Source of the DNA: Azophilus sp965220425
GTDB taxonomy: Bacteria > Pseudomonadota > Gammaproteobacteria > Pseudomonadales > Azotimanducaceae
Length of the DNA: 64,000 nucleotides
Reading direction: 5' to 3'
NCBI GenBank assembly: GCA_965220425.1
Contig: OZ244830.1
Location: 1,302,001 to 1,366,000 of the forward strand
Shown here: in pieces, positions 35,863-44,108 of the stretch
Layout: every line of letters starts with the position of its first letter
Numbering within the stretch: position 1 is the stretch's first letter
Translations under genes and position numbers: made by a program
The notes under the pieces: generated by a model
What the model was told of the DNA's origin: nothing
The model's input: the letters and a program-made list of their open reading frames with translations, nothing else
Databases searched by the model: none

Positions 35863-36279
35863 CCCGCATATTGCGCCAAGCCGCTTGCCGAGTTGAAGAA
35901 TGTCTTTTGATTTCGCTCACCTTCATTGCACTGTTCGGCGTTCTGTAGCGTTACAAACCGCGCTGGCCGCGCCCTCGCCGGTCTTTTGCCCGTATGCGCG
36001 CACATGCTCCCTACACCATGGACGAGGCTATGATTGTCGTTGTTATGCGAGGAGTGCCCCCTCGCGCTCCCCGGCTGAGCCCTTGTATGCGAGGGGTGCC
36101 CCCTCGCGCTCCCCGGCTGAGCGCTTATATGCGAGGGGTGCCCCCTCGCGCTCCCCGGCTGAGCGCTTATATGCGAGGGGTGCCCCCTCGCGCTCCCCGG
36201 CTGAAGGCTCCCCCGAGCACGCGCCTACGGGCGAAATCCTGCGCGATCGTCGCGGCCCTTGGCGCAACATGCGGGCTGA
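35859..36279 (-). mobile_element. Copy D of the 242-bp TIR element (enlarged to 413 bp)
   Basis: Core 35863-36275, inverted orientation. Termini CCCGCATATTGCGCCAAG and CTTGGCGCAACATGCGGG, imperfect inverted repeats. Left flank CTAG (with the ruvC stop), right flank CTGA, so the duplication has decayed. Extra length of 171 bp is due to four 42-bp palindromic units in the hairpin-loop region. Outer hairpin arms survive (GCCCGTATGCGCG and CGCGCCTACGGGC with mismatches). The element separates ruvC from ruvA. Confidence 0.85.
36045..36212. repeat. Four tandem 42-bp palindromic repeats in element D
   Basis: Units start at 36045, 36087, 36129 and 36171, exact 42-bp spacing. Each holds the palindrome GCGAGGGGTGCCCCCTCGC followed by GCTCCCCGGCTGAG. 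The minus strand of the array reads SAGEREGAPLAYK repeatedly, the same peptide that the tolB copies encode as SAGEREGVPLARK. Confidence 0.9.
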
Positions 36280-36336
36280 CTCGACGATCGCGCCGGTGTC
36301 CGGCGCCGGTGGTTCGAGCGGCGGGAGCGCCGGCCG

Positions 36337-36939
36337 GTGATCGGCCGCATCCGGGGCCAGCTTGTAGCGGTCGACCGGCAAACGGTCCTCATCGATGCAG
36401 CCGGCGTCGGCTACGAGGTGGAGGTGCCCATACCGACGCTTGCCGCGCTGCCGCGGGGCGGCGGCGAAGTGGCGCTGCATACCCACTTCATCGTGCGCGA
36501 CGACGCGCAACAGTTGTACGGATTCGCCTCGAAGGGCGAGCGGGACCTGTTTCGCGCGCTGCTGCGCATAACCGGCGTCGGGCCGCGGCTCGCCCTGTCG
36601 GTGATCTCCAGCGTGGACATCGGCGATCTTGCCCTGGCCGCGGCCGAAAACGACATCTCGCGCTTGGTCAAGGTGCCGGGCGTGGGCAAGAAGACAGCGG
36701 AACGGATGCTGCTCGAACTCAAGGACCGGCTTGCCGACCTCGACATCGCGGCGCCGGCCCGGGTGCGCGCCGCGCCGGCCGCATCGGTTGCCGAGGCGGA
36801 GCGGGCGCTTGTGGCCCTGGGCTACAAGGCCGGCGAGGCGGCGCGCGCGGTGGGCAGGGTCGAGGGCGAGGGGCTCTCCCCGGAACAGATCGTGCGTGAG
36901 GCGCTGAAGCGTTTCGCTGCTCCGGAGCGGGCATCGTGA
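36337..36939 (+). CDS. ruvA: Holliday junction branch migration protein RuvA
   Basis: 200 residues from a GTG start. OB-fold domain MIGRIRGQLVAVDRQTVLID, two helix-hairpin-helix motifs (ITGVGPRLALSVIS and VPGVGKKTAERMLLEL), and the C-terminal RuvB-binding domain (about residues 150-197). Tetramer that grips the junction and loads RuvB. Its stop overlaps the ruvB start (GTGA). Separated from ruvC by about 475 bp of repeat element, where most gammaproteobacteria have only a few bases. Confidence 0.96.
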   Translation: MIGRIRGQLVAVDRQTVLIDAAGVGYEVEVPIPTLAALPRGGGEVALHTHFIVRDDAQQLYGFASKGERDLFRALLRITGVGPRLALSVISSVDIGDLALAAAENDISRLVKVPGVGKKTAERMLLELKDRLADLDIAAPARVRAAPAASVAEAERALVALGYKAGEAARAVGRVEGEGLSPEQIVREALKRFAAPERAS

Positions 36940-37997
36940 CCATCGAGCCGGATCGCCTGATCGACGCGGAGCCGGAAGGTTCGGCCGAGGCCCGCCTCGA
37001 CCGCAGCCTGCGCCCCGCCCGGCTCGACGAGTTCATCGGCCAGAGCGCGGTCAAGGAGCAGATGGCGATCTTCATCGAGGCGGCGAGCCGGCGCAGCGAG
37101 CCCCTCGATCACACGCTGATTTTCGGCCCTCCGGGGCTCGGCAAGACGACGCTTGCCAACATCGTCGCCAACGAGATGGGTGTCGCCATCAAGTCGACTT
37201 CCGGACCGGTGATCGAGCGCCCGGGGGATCTCGCGGCCATGCTGACCAACCTCAACGACCGCGATGTGCTGTTCGTCGACGAGATTCACCGGCTGTCCCC
37301 GGTCGTGGAGGAGATCCTCTATCCGGCCATGGAGGATTTCCAGATCGACATCCTCATCGGCGAAGGCCCGGCCGCGCGTTCCCTGAAGCTCGACCTGCCC
37401 CGTTTCACGCTGATCGGCGCCACCACCCGGGCGGGTCTTCTCACCTCGCCGCTCCGCGACCGATTCGGTATCGTGCAGCGCCTGGATTTCTATTGTGTCG
37501 ATGAGTTGTGTGAAATCGTCGCCCGCTCGGCGAAGAAGATGCATCTGCCGGCGAGCCCGGAGGGCGCACAGGAGATCGCCCGCCGTTCCCGGGGCACGCC
37601 GCGCATCGCCAACCGGCTGTTGCGGCGGGTGCGCGATTTCGCCGAAGTGCGGGCGGACGGCGCCGTCACCCGAGGGACGGCGGACGACGCCCTGAACCTG
37701 CTCAATGTCGACAGCGAGGGCTTCGACAGCATGGACCGGCGCCTGCTCAAGACCATCATCGACAAGTTCTCGGGCGGCCCGGTGGGCCTCGACTCCCTTG
37801 CGGCGGCGCTGAGCGAGGAACGGGATACCATCGAGGACGTGCTCGAGCCTTTCCTCATCCAGCAGGGATTCCTGATGCGCACGCCCCGGGGCCGGGTGGC
37901 GACGGGCAAGGCGTACCTGCACTTCGGCCTGGCGGCGCCCGACGGCGGCGTTCCGCCCGGCGATCCCCAGGGGGTTCTCGACCTGCCAAAAAACTGA
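36936..37997 (+). CDS. ruvB: Holliday junction ATP-dependent helicase RuvB
   Basis: 353 residues. AAA+ motor: Walker A GPPGLGKTTLANIVANEMG, Walker B LFVDEIHRL, sensor 1 LIGATTRAGLLTSPLRDRFG, arginine finger and sensor 2 in the RGTPRIANRLLRRVRDFA region, and a C-terminal winged helix (LIQQGFLMRTPRGRV). Drives branch migration with RuvA. Translationally coupled to ruvA and followed 20 bp later by tolQ. Confidence 0.97.
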   Translation: MTIEPDRLIDAEPEGSAEARLDRSLRPARLDEFIGQSAVKEQMAIFIEAASRRSEPLDHTLIFGPPGLGKTTLANIVANEMGVAIKSTSGPVIERPGDLAAMLTNLNDRDVLFVDEIHRLSPVVEEILYPAMEDFQIDILIGEGPAARSLKLDLPRFTLIGATTRAGLLTSPLRDRFGIVQRLDFYCVDELCEIVARSAKKMHLPASPEGAQEIARRSRGTPRIANRLLRRVRDFAEVRADGAVTRGTADDALNLLNVDSEGFDSMDRRLLKTIIDKFSGGPVGLDSLAAALSEERDTIEDVLEPFLIQQGFLMRTPRGRVATGKAYLHFGLAAPDGGVPPGDPQGVLDLPKN

Positions 37998-38017
37998 CAT
38001 GGAACTTAATCGACACC

Positions 38018-38707
38018 GTGCCTGAACAACTGTCCATATTCGAACTCATTGCCAATGCCAGCCTGCTGGTGCAGATCGTCATCGTCATGCTGGCGGTGGC
38101 TTCCATCGCCTCGTGGATGATGATCTTTCAGCGCTGGTTCTTCCTGCGCCGGGTGCAGTCCGAGGCGGACGAATTCGAGGATCACTTCTGGTCCGGGGTG
38201 GACTTGCGGGAACTTTACGTCGAACTCGACGGGCGCGAGGACCTGACCGGGATCGAGACGGTTTTCGTCGCGGGGTTCAGGGAATTCGTGCGGCTCTCGG
38301 AGCAGCCCGGCTCCGAGGTGGATTCCATCATGCAGGGCGTGCAGCGCGGCATGCGGGTGGCCCTGACCCGGGAGGAGGCGCGGTTCGGCACCCATTTGAC
38401 CTTCCTCGCGACCGTGGGTTCCACCAGCCCCTATGTCGGCCTCTTCGGGACCGTCTGGGGTATCATGAATTCGTTCAGAAGCCTGGCCAACATGAGCCAG
38501 GCGACGTTGGCTTCGGTGGCGCCCGGCATCTCGGAGGCGCTGGTGGCGACCGCCATGGGCCTGTTCGCCGCCATTCCCGCGGTGATCGCCTACAACCGTT
38601 TCTCGGCACGGGTGGAGGTTTCGATGAAGCAACTCGAATCGTTCAGCGATGAGGTGACCAGCATCCTGCACCGCGCCGCCCAGGCCAACGTGGCGAAACG
38701 CCCGTGA
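38018..38707 (+). CDS. tolQ: Tol-Pal system protein TolQ
   Basis: 229 residues, GTG start. MotA/TolQ/ExbB family inner-membrane proton channel subunit with three membrane helices: LVQIVIVMLAVASIASWMMI near the N-terminus, and the second and third in GTHLTFLATVGSTSPYVGLF and LVATAMGLFAAIPAVIAYN. It works with TolR to energise TolA for outer-membrane constriction. Stop overlaps tolR by GTGA. Confidence 0.96.
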   Translation: MPEQLSIFELIANASLLVQIVIVMLAVASIASWMMIFQRWFFLRRVQSEADEFEDHFWSGVDLRELYVELDGREDLTGIETVFVAGFREFVRLSEQPGSEVDSIMQGVQRGMRVALTREEARFGTHLTFLATVGSTSPYVGLFGTVWGIMNSFRSLANMSQATLASVAPGISEALVATAMGLFAAIPAVIAYNRFSARVEVSMKQLESFSDEVTSILHRAAQANVAKRP

Positions 38708-39150
38708 GCGGCTCGGCCGTCACCCGCCGCCGGCCGATGTCGGAGATCAACGTCGTGCCTTACATCGACGTGATGCTGGTGCTGCTGGTCATCTTCATGG
38801 CCACGGCGCCGCTCTTGACCCAGGGCGTGCTGGTCGAACTGCCGAAGGCGCCGTCCGAGCCCATCACCGATACAGCGGACGATCCGCTGGTGGTGTCGAT
38901 ACGCGAGGACGGCGCCATCTTCGTCAACCTCGGTATCGGGAATGCCGAGGACGAGGGTACCCGGGTCACCGTCTACTCCCTGGAAGACCAGTCCGCGAAA
39001 ATCCTGCGCGCCCGGCCCGACGTTCCGGTCTACGTCAAGGCCGACCACCGCCTGGACTACGGCATGGTGGTCAGGGTCATGTCCGTGCTGCAGAAGGCAG
39101 GGGCCGAAAGCGTGGGCCTGATCACCGATCCGCTGGACCTCGAAGGCTGA
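38704..39150 (+). CDS. tolR: Tol-Pal system protein TolR
   Basis: 148 residues, ExbD/TolR family. Single N-terminal membrane helix with the proton-carrying Asp in INVVPYIDVMLVLLVIFMAT, then a periplasmic domain with LVEAPKAPS-like LVELPKAPSEPI and a C-terminal RPDVPVYVKADHRLDYGMVV. Forms the TolQ-TolR stator. Coupled with tolQ, 4 bp before tolA. Confidence 0.96.
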   Translation: MSGSAVTRRRPMSEINVVPYIDVMLVLLVIFMATAPLLTQGVLVELPKAPSEPITDTADDPLVVSIREDGAIFVNLGIGNAEDEGTRVTVYSLEDQSAKILRARPDVPVYVKADHRLDYGMVVRVMSVLQKAGAESVGLITDPLDLEG

Positions 39151-39154
39151 GCAA

Positions 39155-39859
39155 GTGCCATACGCGCTCCGCAACTACAGTGTGCCCCTGCTGTTGGCGG
39201 CCGTTGTCCACCTTGCGGCGGTCGGAGCGCTCTACGTAGGCTGGAATCCGGTCAAGCGGGAGGCGCGGGAGATCAAGCCACGCATCGTCCATGCGCAGTT
39301 GCTCGTGTCGCAGCCGGAAGCGCGCCAGAAGCCCAGGGCGGCGCCGGTTGTGAAGCCCCCGCCGCCGGTCGAGGCGGCGCCGCCCCCGGCAAGGCCCAAG
39401 CCCGCGCCGGTGGCCGAGACCGAACCGCCCCCCGTCGACCGGCGCGAACAGGAACGGCAACGGGAACGCGAGCGCCATCGGCAGCGGCTCGCCGAACTGG
39501 CCCGGCAGTCGTTCGCCCAGGCACTCGAATCCGAGGCCGGCGAACTCGCCGAGGGAGACGACGAGAGCGTCGCCGCGAGCTATCGCTTCGGCATCTATCA
39601 GCGGGTGGTCGCCAACTGGTCGCGTCCGCTGAGCGCGCGCCTCGGCATGGAGGCCAGGCTGCTCGTGGAGTTGATACCAACGGGGCGGGTCGTCAGCGTA
39701 ACCGTGGTCGAATCGAGCGGCAATGCCGAATTCGACCGTTCGGCCGAGGCGGCCGTAAACAAGGCCCGGGAGTTCGAGGTACCGGGCGAGCCGGAAGTCT
39801 TCGAACGCTACTTCCGGCAGTTTTCCCTCCTTTTCAGACCGGAGGACCTGTTACGGTGA
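39155..39859 (+). CDS. tolA: Tol-Pal system protein TolA
   Basis: 234 residues, shorter than E. coli TolA (421). One N-terminal membrane helix (VPLLLAAVVHLAAVGALYVG), a short Pro-rich segment (PPPPVEAAPPPARPKPAP), a charged helical region (RREQERQRERERHRQRLAEL), and a TonB/TolA C-terminal domain with GRVVSVTVVESSGNAEFDRS. It spans the periplasm linking TolQR to TolB/Pal. Its stop is overlapped by the tolB start. Confidence 0.92.
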   Translation: MPYALRNYSVPLLLAAVVHLAAVGALYVGWNPVKREAREIKPRIVHAQLLVSQPEARQKPRAAPVVKPPPPVEAAPPPARPKPAPVAETEPPPVDRREQERQRERERHRQRLAELARQSFAQALESEAGELAEGDDESVAASYRFGIYQRVVANWSRPLSARLGMEARLLVELIPTGRVVSVTVVESSGNAEFDRSAEAAVNKAREFEVPGEPEVFERYFRQFSLLFRPEDLLR

Positions 39860-41364
39860 ACTTGGTGTGGGAGCCCTCAGCCGGGGAGCGCGAGGGGGTA
39901 CCTCTCGCAAGAAAGGACTCAGCCGGGGAGCGCCAGGGGGTACCCCTCGCAAGAAAGGGCTCAGCCCGGGAGCGCGAACGGGCATCCCCGGCTGGAAGAG
40001 CATCGGCCGCGGATGGCAATGGAGCATGCCGTAGAGATTGGAGCGCATCTGAATTTGCAGCGCTCATTGTCTGGGTGGGCGCTGTCCTGTTCGGCGCCGG
40101 AGCGGCCCACGCCCAGGAAAGCCTTGACACCATCGTCATCGATGCCGGTTACGACCAGCAGACAAAGATCGCCGTCGTCCCTTTTCGGCAGGCTCCGGAG
40201 TTGGCGGGCCAGGATGCGATGGACGAGATCATTGCCTTCGATCTCGCCCGCAGCGGCCAGTTCGCGCCGGTGCAGCGGCGCAACATGCTGTCGTTTCCCA
40301 CGGAGCGCGGGGAGGTCTTCTTCCGGGACTGGCGTATCCTTGAGGCCGAGTATCTCGTCATCGGCCGGGTCGGGAAGGAATTCGACGGCAGCGTTTCGGT
40401 CGCCTACGAACTCCATGATGTGACCAACGGGCGGCTCCTGGCCGAAGACCGGCTCACCGCGCCCCTCGATGCCTGGCGCGACCTGGCGCATCGCATCTCG
40501 GACGTCGTCTACGAGGCGATCACGGGCATTCGCGGCGCGTTCTCCACGCGGATCGTCTACGTGCTCGCGCAGAATGCGGGCACGAGTTATGCGAGTTTCC
40601 GCCTCGAGCTGGCCGATTCCGACGGCGCCCGGTCGCGCACGCTGCTCTCGTCGGACGAGCCGATCATGTCGCCCAACTGGTCGCCGGACGGTGGCCGGGT
40701 GGCCTACGTTTCCTTCGAAACCGGCCGGCCCGCCGTGATCCTGCAGGAGGTGAAATCCGGTAGCCGGGAATTCGTGTCGAGCTTCCCCGGAATCAACGGC
40801 TCGCCGGTATTCTCGCCGGACGGCCGCACACTTGCCCTGGTGCTGTCCCGGGACGGCAATCCGGAGATCTACGTGATGAACCTGAGCGACCGACGGTTGC
40901 GCCAGATCACCCGGCACCACGGCATCGATACGGAACCGAGCTGGACGCCGGACGGCCGGAGCCTGGTCTTCACGTCCGACCGGGGCGGCCGGCCGCAGAT
41001 CTACCAGGTGGAACTGGCCACCAATTTCGTCGAGAGGCTGACCTTTCACGGCCCGTACAACGCCCGCGCGCGCCTGCTTGCCGACGGCGTGCACCTGGTT
41101 TTCGTACATCGGCGGAACGGCATCGATCACGTCGCCTGGCTCGATCTCGAACGGGACGATCTCAGGGTTCTGACGGAGACGCGCCTCGACGAATCGCCGT
41201 CGCTCGCCCCCAACGGTACCATGCTAATTTACGCGACTAAGGAAGAGGGTAGGGGTATACTTGCCGTCGTTTCGATCGATGGGCGGGTGAAATATCGGTT
41301 ACCGTCGTCGTCCGGGGATGTGCGTGAGCCCGCGTGGTCGCCGTTTATCGACACGCTGCAGTAA
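39856..41364 (+). CDS. tolB: Tol-Pal system beta-propeller protein TolB, with repeat-built N-terminal extension
   Basis: 502 residues from GTG 39856, which overlaps the tolA stop (GTGA) as usual. Residues about 7-55 are three copies of a 14-residue unit (SAGEREGVPLARK) encoded by 42-bp repeats. A normal signal sequence follows (AALIVWVGAVLFGAGAAHA), then mature TolB: N-terminal domain with IAVVPFRQAPELAG and a six-bladed propeller of units such as SPNWSPDGGRVAYVS, SPVFSPDGRTLALVL and EPSWTPDGRSLVFTS. The only in-frame ATG/GTG/TTG codons before the signal peptide lie ahead of the repeats (39856-39865), so ribosomes must read through them, giving a signal peptide with a very long n-region. TolB contacts Pal and TolA in the periplasm. 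Confidence 0.93.
   Translation: MNLVWEPSAGEREGVPLARKDSAGERQGVPLARKGSARERERASPAGRASAADGNGACRRDWSASEFAALIVWVGAVLFGAGAAHAQESLDTIVIDAGYDQQTKIAVVPFRQAPELAGQDAMDEIIAFDLARSGQFAPVQRRNMLSFPTERGEVFFRDWRILEAEYLVIGRVGKEFDGSVSVAYELHDVTNGRLLAEDRLTAPLDAWRDLAHRISDVVYEAITGIRGAFSTRIVYVLAQNAGTSYASFRLELADSDGARSRTLLSSDEPIMSPNWSPDGGRVAYVSFETGRPAVILQEVKSGSREFVSSFPGINGSPVFSPDGRTLALVLSRDGNPEIYVMNLSDRRLRQITRHHGIDTEPSWTPDGRSLVFTSDRGGRPQIYQVELATNFVERLTFHGPYNARARLLADGVHLVFVHRRNGIDHVAWLDLERDDLRVLTETRLDESPSLAPNGTMLIYATKEEGRGILAVVSIDGRVKYRLPSSSGDVREPAWSPFIDTLQ
39870..39998. repeat. Three 42-bp palindromic repeat units in the tolB leader
   Basis: Units start with CTCAGCC at 39876, 39918 and 39960, exact 42-bp spacing; the third is diverged. 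They are the reverse complement of those at 36045-36212. Left boundary GGGAGCCCTCAGCC is shared with the other loci. Confidence 0.9.
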
Positions 41365-41436
41365 GGCCGGTTGAGGCAGGAAGGCGATTACGGCATCCCG
41401 TTAGAACAAGACAGAAGGAACGCATAGGAGAAACAG

Positions 41437-41967
41437 ATGTTTCAGCAGCCGTACGGATTCTTGGCTCTATTGCTTGCAGGCCTGGTGATCGCGGGTTGCG
41501 AGACTCAAGCCCCGGAGCCGCCGCCCGCGCCGGAAGCGGAGCCGGTTGTAGAACAGCCACCGCCACCACCGCCGCCACCGCCGCCACCGCCGGTTTTCAA
41601 CGACAGTATGGAACCCTACTATCCGGGTACCACCCGGCTGCTGGAACGGGTCTTCTACTTCGAGTTCGACCGCGCCGTCATCAACGCGGCGGATCTCGAA
41701 GCGCTGCAGGTGCACGCCGACGTATTGCGGGGCAACCCAAGCCGCCGGGTGGTGATAGAAGGCCACTGCGACGAGCGCGGCACCCGCGAGTACAACCTGG
41801 CGCTGGGCGAGCGGCGCGCGGACGCGGTACGCAGCTTCCTCGCGGCTGCCGGCGTTTCCGGGTCGCGAATCGAGACGGTCAGCTACGGCGAGGAACGTCC
41901 GGACGACCCCGGTCAGGGCGAGGATTCCTGGGCCCGCAATCGCCGCGCGGTGATGATTTATCGCTAG
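41437..41967 (+). CDS. pal: Peptidoglycan-associated lipoprotein Pal
   Basis: 176 residues. Lipoprotein signal with lipobox VIAGC (Cys at about residue 20). Next comes a linker with a run of 12 prolines (41557-41592), unusual in length. The OmpA-like domain has FYFEFDRAVINAADLEALQV and the peptidoglycan-binding IEGHCDERGTREYNLALGER. It anchors the outer membrane to peptidoglycan and binds TolB. Good SD (TAGGAGAAAC). Confidence 0.96.
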   Translation: MFQQPYGFLALLLAGLVIAGCETQAPEPPPAPEAEPVVEQPPPPPPPPPPPPVFNDSMEPYYPGTTRLLERVFYFEFDRAVINAADLEALQVHADVLRGNPSRRVVIEGHCDERGTREYNLALGERRADAVRSFLAAAGVSGSRIETVSYGEERPDDPGQGEDSWARNRRAVMIYR

Positions 41968-41974
41968 AGGGGCA

Positions 41975-42757
41975 ATGCCGCCGGCCCTGATACCCCTGAT
42001 CTTTGCCGTCGGCGCCGCCGTCGCAGGCGCTGCCGTCGCGCAGGTGCCGGTAAAGGAATCCGCCCCGGTTCGCGGAACCGCGGTTACCCGAACTCCGGCT
42101 ACCCCAACCGCGGTTTCTCAAACCGCGGACGCGGCGCGGCTGGGCGAGCTTTTCCACCGTTTGCAGATCCTGCAGCAGGAAGTTCAGGAACTGCGGGGCC
42201 TGGTCGAGGAACAGGCGTTTCAACTCGAGCGTCTGACCCGGCAGCAGCAACAGCAGTACATCGATCTCGACCAGCGCCTGGTGGCGCTACGCAGCCAGGG
42301 GCCGGCAGCAACGGGGGCCGGAACGTCGGGGCCCGGGGCGCCGGCGCCGAGCCGCCCGATGCCGCCCGCCGGCGGTTCCGCGCCACCGGAACGGCAGGCC
42401 TACACCACGGCCTTCAACCTCATGAAGGAGAGCCGGTTCGAGCAGTCGACGGACGCCTTCAACCAGCTCATCACCGACTATCCGAACGGACAGTACACCC
42501 CCAACGCCTTCTATTGGCTGGGGGAGCTGTACCTGGCCATGGACGAGGTGGAACAGGCGCGGCAGTCGTTCGCCCAGGTGCTGTCCCTCTATCCGGAGCA
42601 TCGGAAAGTGGCCGATGCACTCTACAAGCTCGGCGTGGTCCACCATCGTCTGAACGACAACGAACGCTCGCTGCAATACCTCAACCGGGTGATCGCCGAA
42701 CATCCCGACAGCCCGGCGGCGGGGCTGGCCCGGACCTATAGGGGGGAGCTTCAGTAA
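41975..42757 (+). CDS. cpoB: Cell division coordinator CpoB (YbgF)
   Basis: 260 residues. Signal peptide (LIPLIFAVGAAVAGAAVAQ), then a coiled coil (LGELFHRLQILQQEVQELRG) that trimerises in the E. coli protein, a Pro/Gly/Ala linker, and three C-terminal tetratricopeptide repeats (YTTAFNLMKESRFEQSTDAF, YWLGELYLAMDEVEQARQSF, and a third with KLGVVHHRLNDNERSLQYL). It links peptidoglycan synthesis with Tol constriction. Last gene of the operon. Confidence 0.93.
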   Translation: MPPALIPLIFAVGAAVAGAAVAQVPVKESAPVRGTAVTRTPATPTAVSQTADAARLGELFHRLQILQQEVQELRGLVEEQAFQLERLTRQQQQQYIDLDQRLVALRSQGPAATGAGTSGPGAPAPSRPMPPAGGSAPPERQAYTTAFNLMKESRFEQSTDAFNQLITDYPNGQYTPNAFYWLGELYLAMDEVEQARQSFAQVLSLYPEHRKVADALYKLGVVHHRLNDNERSLQYLNRVIAEHPDSPAAGLARTYRGELQ

Positions 42758-42855
42758 CAAGCCGCCGCAGGCCTGAAATTGGTCTGCGGCGTGTCGAACC
42801 ACAGCGACCGCGGCGTTGACGGCCAGCGCGGACGTCTCCGCAAGTTTTTGGGTAC

Positions 42856-42931
42856 TGGTGGGTCGTCTGGGGTTCGAACCCAGGACCAACGGGTTAAAAG
42901 CCCGGTGCTCTACCGACTGAGCTAACGACCC
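42856..42931 (-). tRNA. tRNA-Lys (anticodon UUU)
   Basis: 76 nt on the minus strand including encoded CCA. Acceptor GGGTCGT pairs with ACGACCC; D-arm GCTCAGTCGGTAGAGC; anticodon loop CTTTTAA with anticodon TTT; T-arm CTGGGTTCGAACCCCAG. The tRNA follows cpoB in the opposite direction. Confidence 0.97.
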
Positions 42932-43102
42932 ACGAGGGCGCGCATTGTAAGCATCGCCCCGGGGCCGCACAAGAAAGCTCAGTGTGGGCTGCCTCCCATA
43001 GGACAAAAGTCGTTGACAACCTTCAACAGACCGGCATTGACGGGTTCTACGGGCTCTGAAACCATCCGCTTCGCCGGACACGGGGCCGGCGGCGCCTGTG
43101 GG
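42932..43102. other. Gap between tRNA-Lys and the enoyl-CoA hydratase
   Basis: 171 bp. It should contain the tRNA promoter (minus strand, upstream of 42931). TTGACAAC near 43011 on the plus strand is a consensus-like -35 hexamer but has no recognisable -10 or gene after it. Nothing else seen. Confidence 0.35.
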
Positions 43103-43888
43103 TCAACGCCCCTTGAAGTTGCCGGGTCGCCGTTCCGCTACGGCGCGCACGCCTTCCTTGTGGTCTTCCGTCTGCTGCAGCCGGTGCTGCTCGATGAATT
43201 CGTGGTCGGTCTGCCGCTGCACGGCGTCGGCCAGTCCCTTCCGCATCGTGGCGCGAACGGCGACAACCGCCAGCGGTGCGTTTTCGGCAATCTCGGCGGC
43301 GAGGCGCACCGCCTCGTCGCGTAACCGTTCGCGCGTTGTCAGCACGTCCGCCAGGCCCCAACGGCAGGCTTCCTCGCCGCCGATGCGGCGTCCCGTCATG
43401 AACATCAGGTTGGCCTTCTGCCGGCCGATGAGCTTCGACAACGTATAGGTCAGGCTGAATCCCGGGTGGAAACCGAGCTTGACAAAATTGGCGGTGAACC
43501 GGGCTTCGGGGCAGACCACGCGGAAATCGGGCATCACGGCCAGGCCGAACCCGCCCCCGACGGCGGCTCCCTGAATCGCGCCGACCACCGGCTTCCTGCA
43601 GGCGAACAGGCGCACGGCGGCCGTATACAGCGGATTGCCGGTCCGGGCTGTGCGCGCCGCGCGTTCCCGCTGCCCGGAACGGTCGCCGAAGTTGGCGCCG
43701 GCGCAAAAGTGCTTGCCCTGGGAAGCGAGCACCAGGGCGCGCGCGCTTGCATCCTTGTCGAGGTCTTCGAAGGCATCGCCCATGTCCTCGATGAGGGTGA
43801 CATCGAAGAAGTTGTTGGGCGGCCGCTGGATTTCCAGCAGCGCGACGCCCGCCGCCGGCCGGCTGATCTCGATATCGCCGTAGTTCAC
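43103..43888 (-). CDS. Enoyl-CoA hydratase/isomerase family protein
   Basis: 261 residues from GTG 43888 (VNYGDIEISRP); the frame is open to 44200 but only this start fits the family length. Crotonase fold: KHFCAGANFGD and IQGAAVGGGFGLAVMPDFRV supply the oxyanion hole, followed by ANFVKLGFHPGFSLTYTL. Position of a hydratase Glu is not clear. Fatty acid or aromatic acyl-CoA breakdown likely. Divergent from the MFS gene. Confidence 0.85.
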   Translation of the reverse strand: MNYGDIEISRPAAGVALLEIQRPPNNFFDVTLIEDMGDAFEDLDKDASARALVLASQGKHFCAGANFGDRSGQRERAARTARTGNPLYTAAVRLFACRKPVVGAIQGAAVGGGFGLAVMPDFRVVCPEARFTANFVKLGFHPGFSLTYTLSKLIGRQKANLMFMTGRRIGGEEACRWGLADVLTTRERLRDEAVRLAAEIAENAPLAVVAVRATMRKGLADAVQRQTDHEFIEQHRLQQTEDHKEGVRAVAERRPGNFKGR

Positions 43889-44108
43889 CGTGCCCCCGGC
43901 ACCGTCGGAAAGTGCGGATGTTTGACCATGGCCGGGGTTTTTGCAACGCTGATACCGCTTTTCCGCCGGGGAGACATGCCGGGACATTGCCAGGGTGCGG
44001 TCGGCATGCCCCTGACGCGCATGGCTCGCCAGCCTGTTGCCGCGGTCGTCGCACGACGGTACCCGCGGAACACGTTCATGCCACCCGAATCGCCGGAACA
44101 GGAGACCG

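Noticed and set aside
36045..36212. Possible CRISPR array because of exact 42-bp periodicity
   Set aside because: The whole 42-bp period is repeated, leaving no unique spacers, and there are no cas genes; it is a tandem palindromic repeat.
35994..36899. Open plus-strand frame through the 42-bp repeats into ruvA
   Set aside because: It is out of frame with ruvA and made of repeat and shadow sequence.
42932..43102. TTGACAAC near 43011 as a promoter
   Set aside because: No matching -10 at 16-18 bp and no downstream gene on that strand for over 1 kb.
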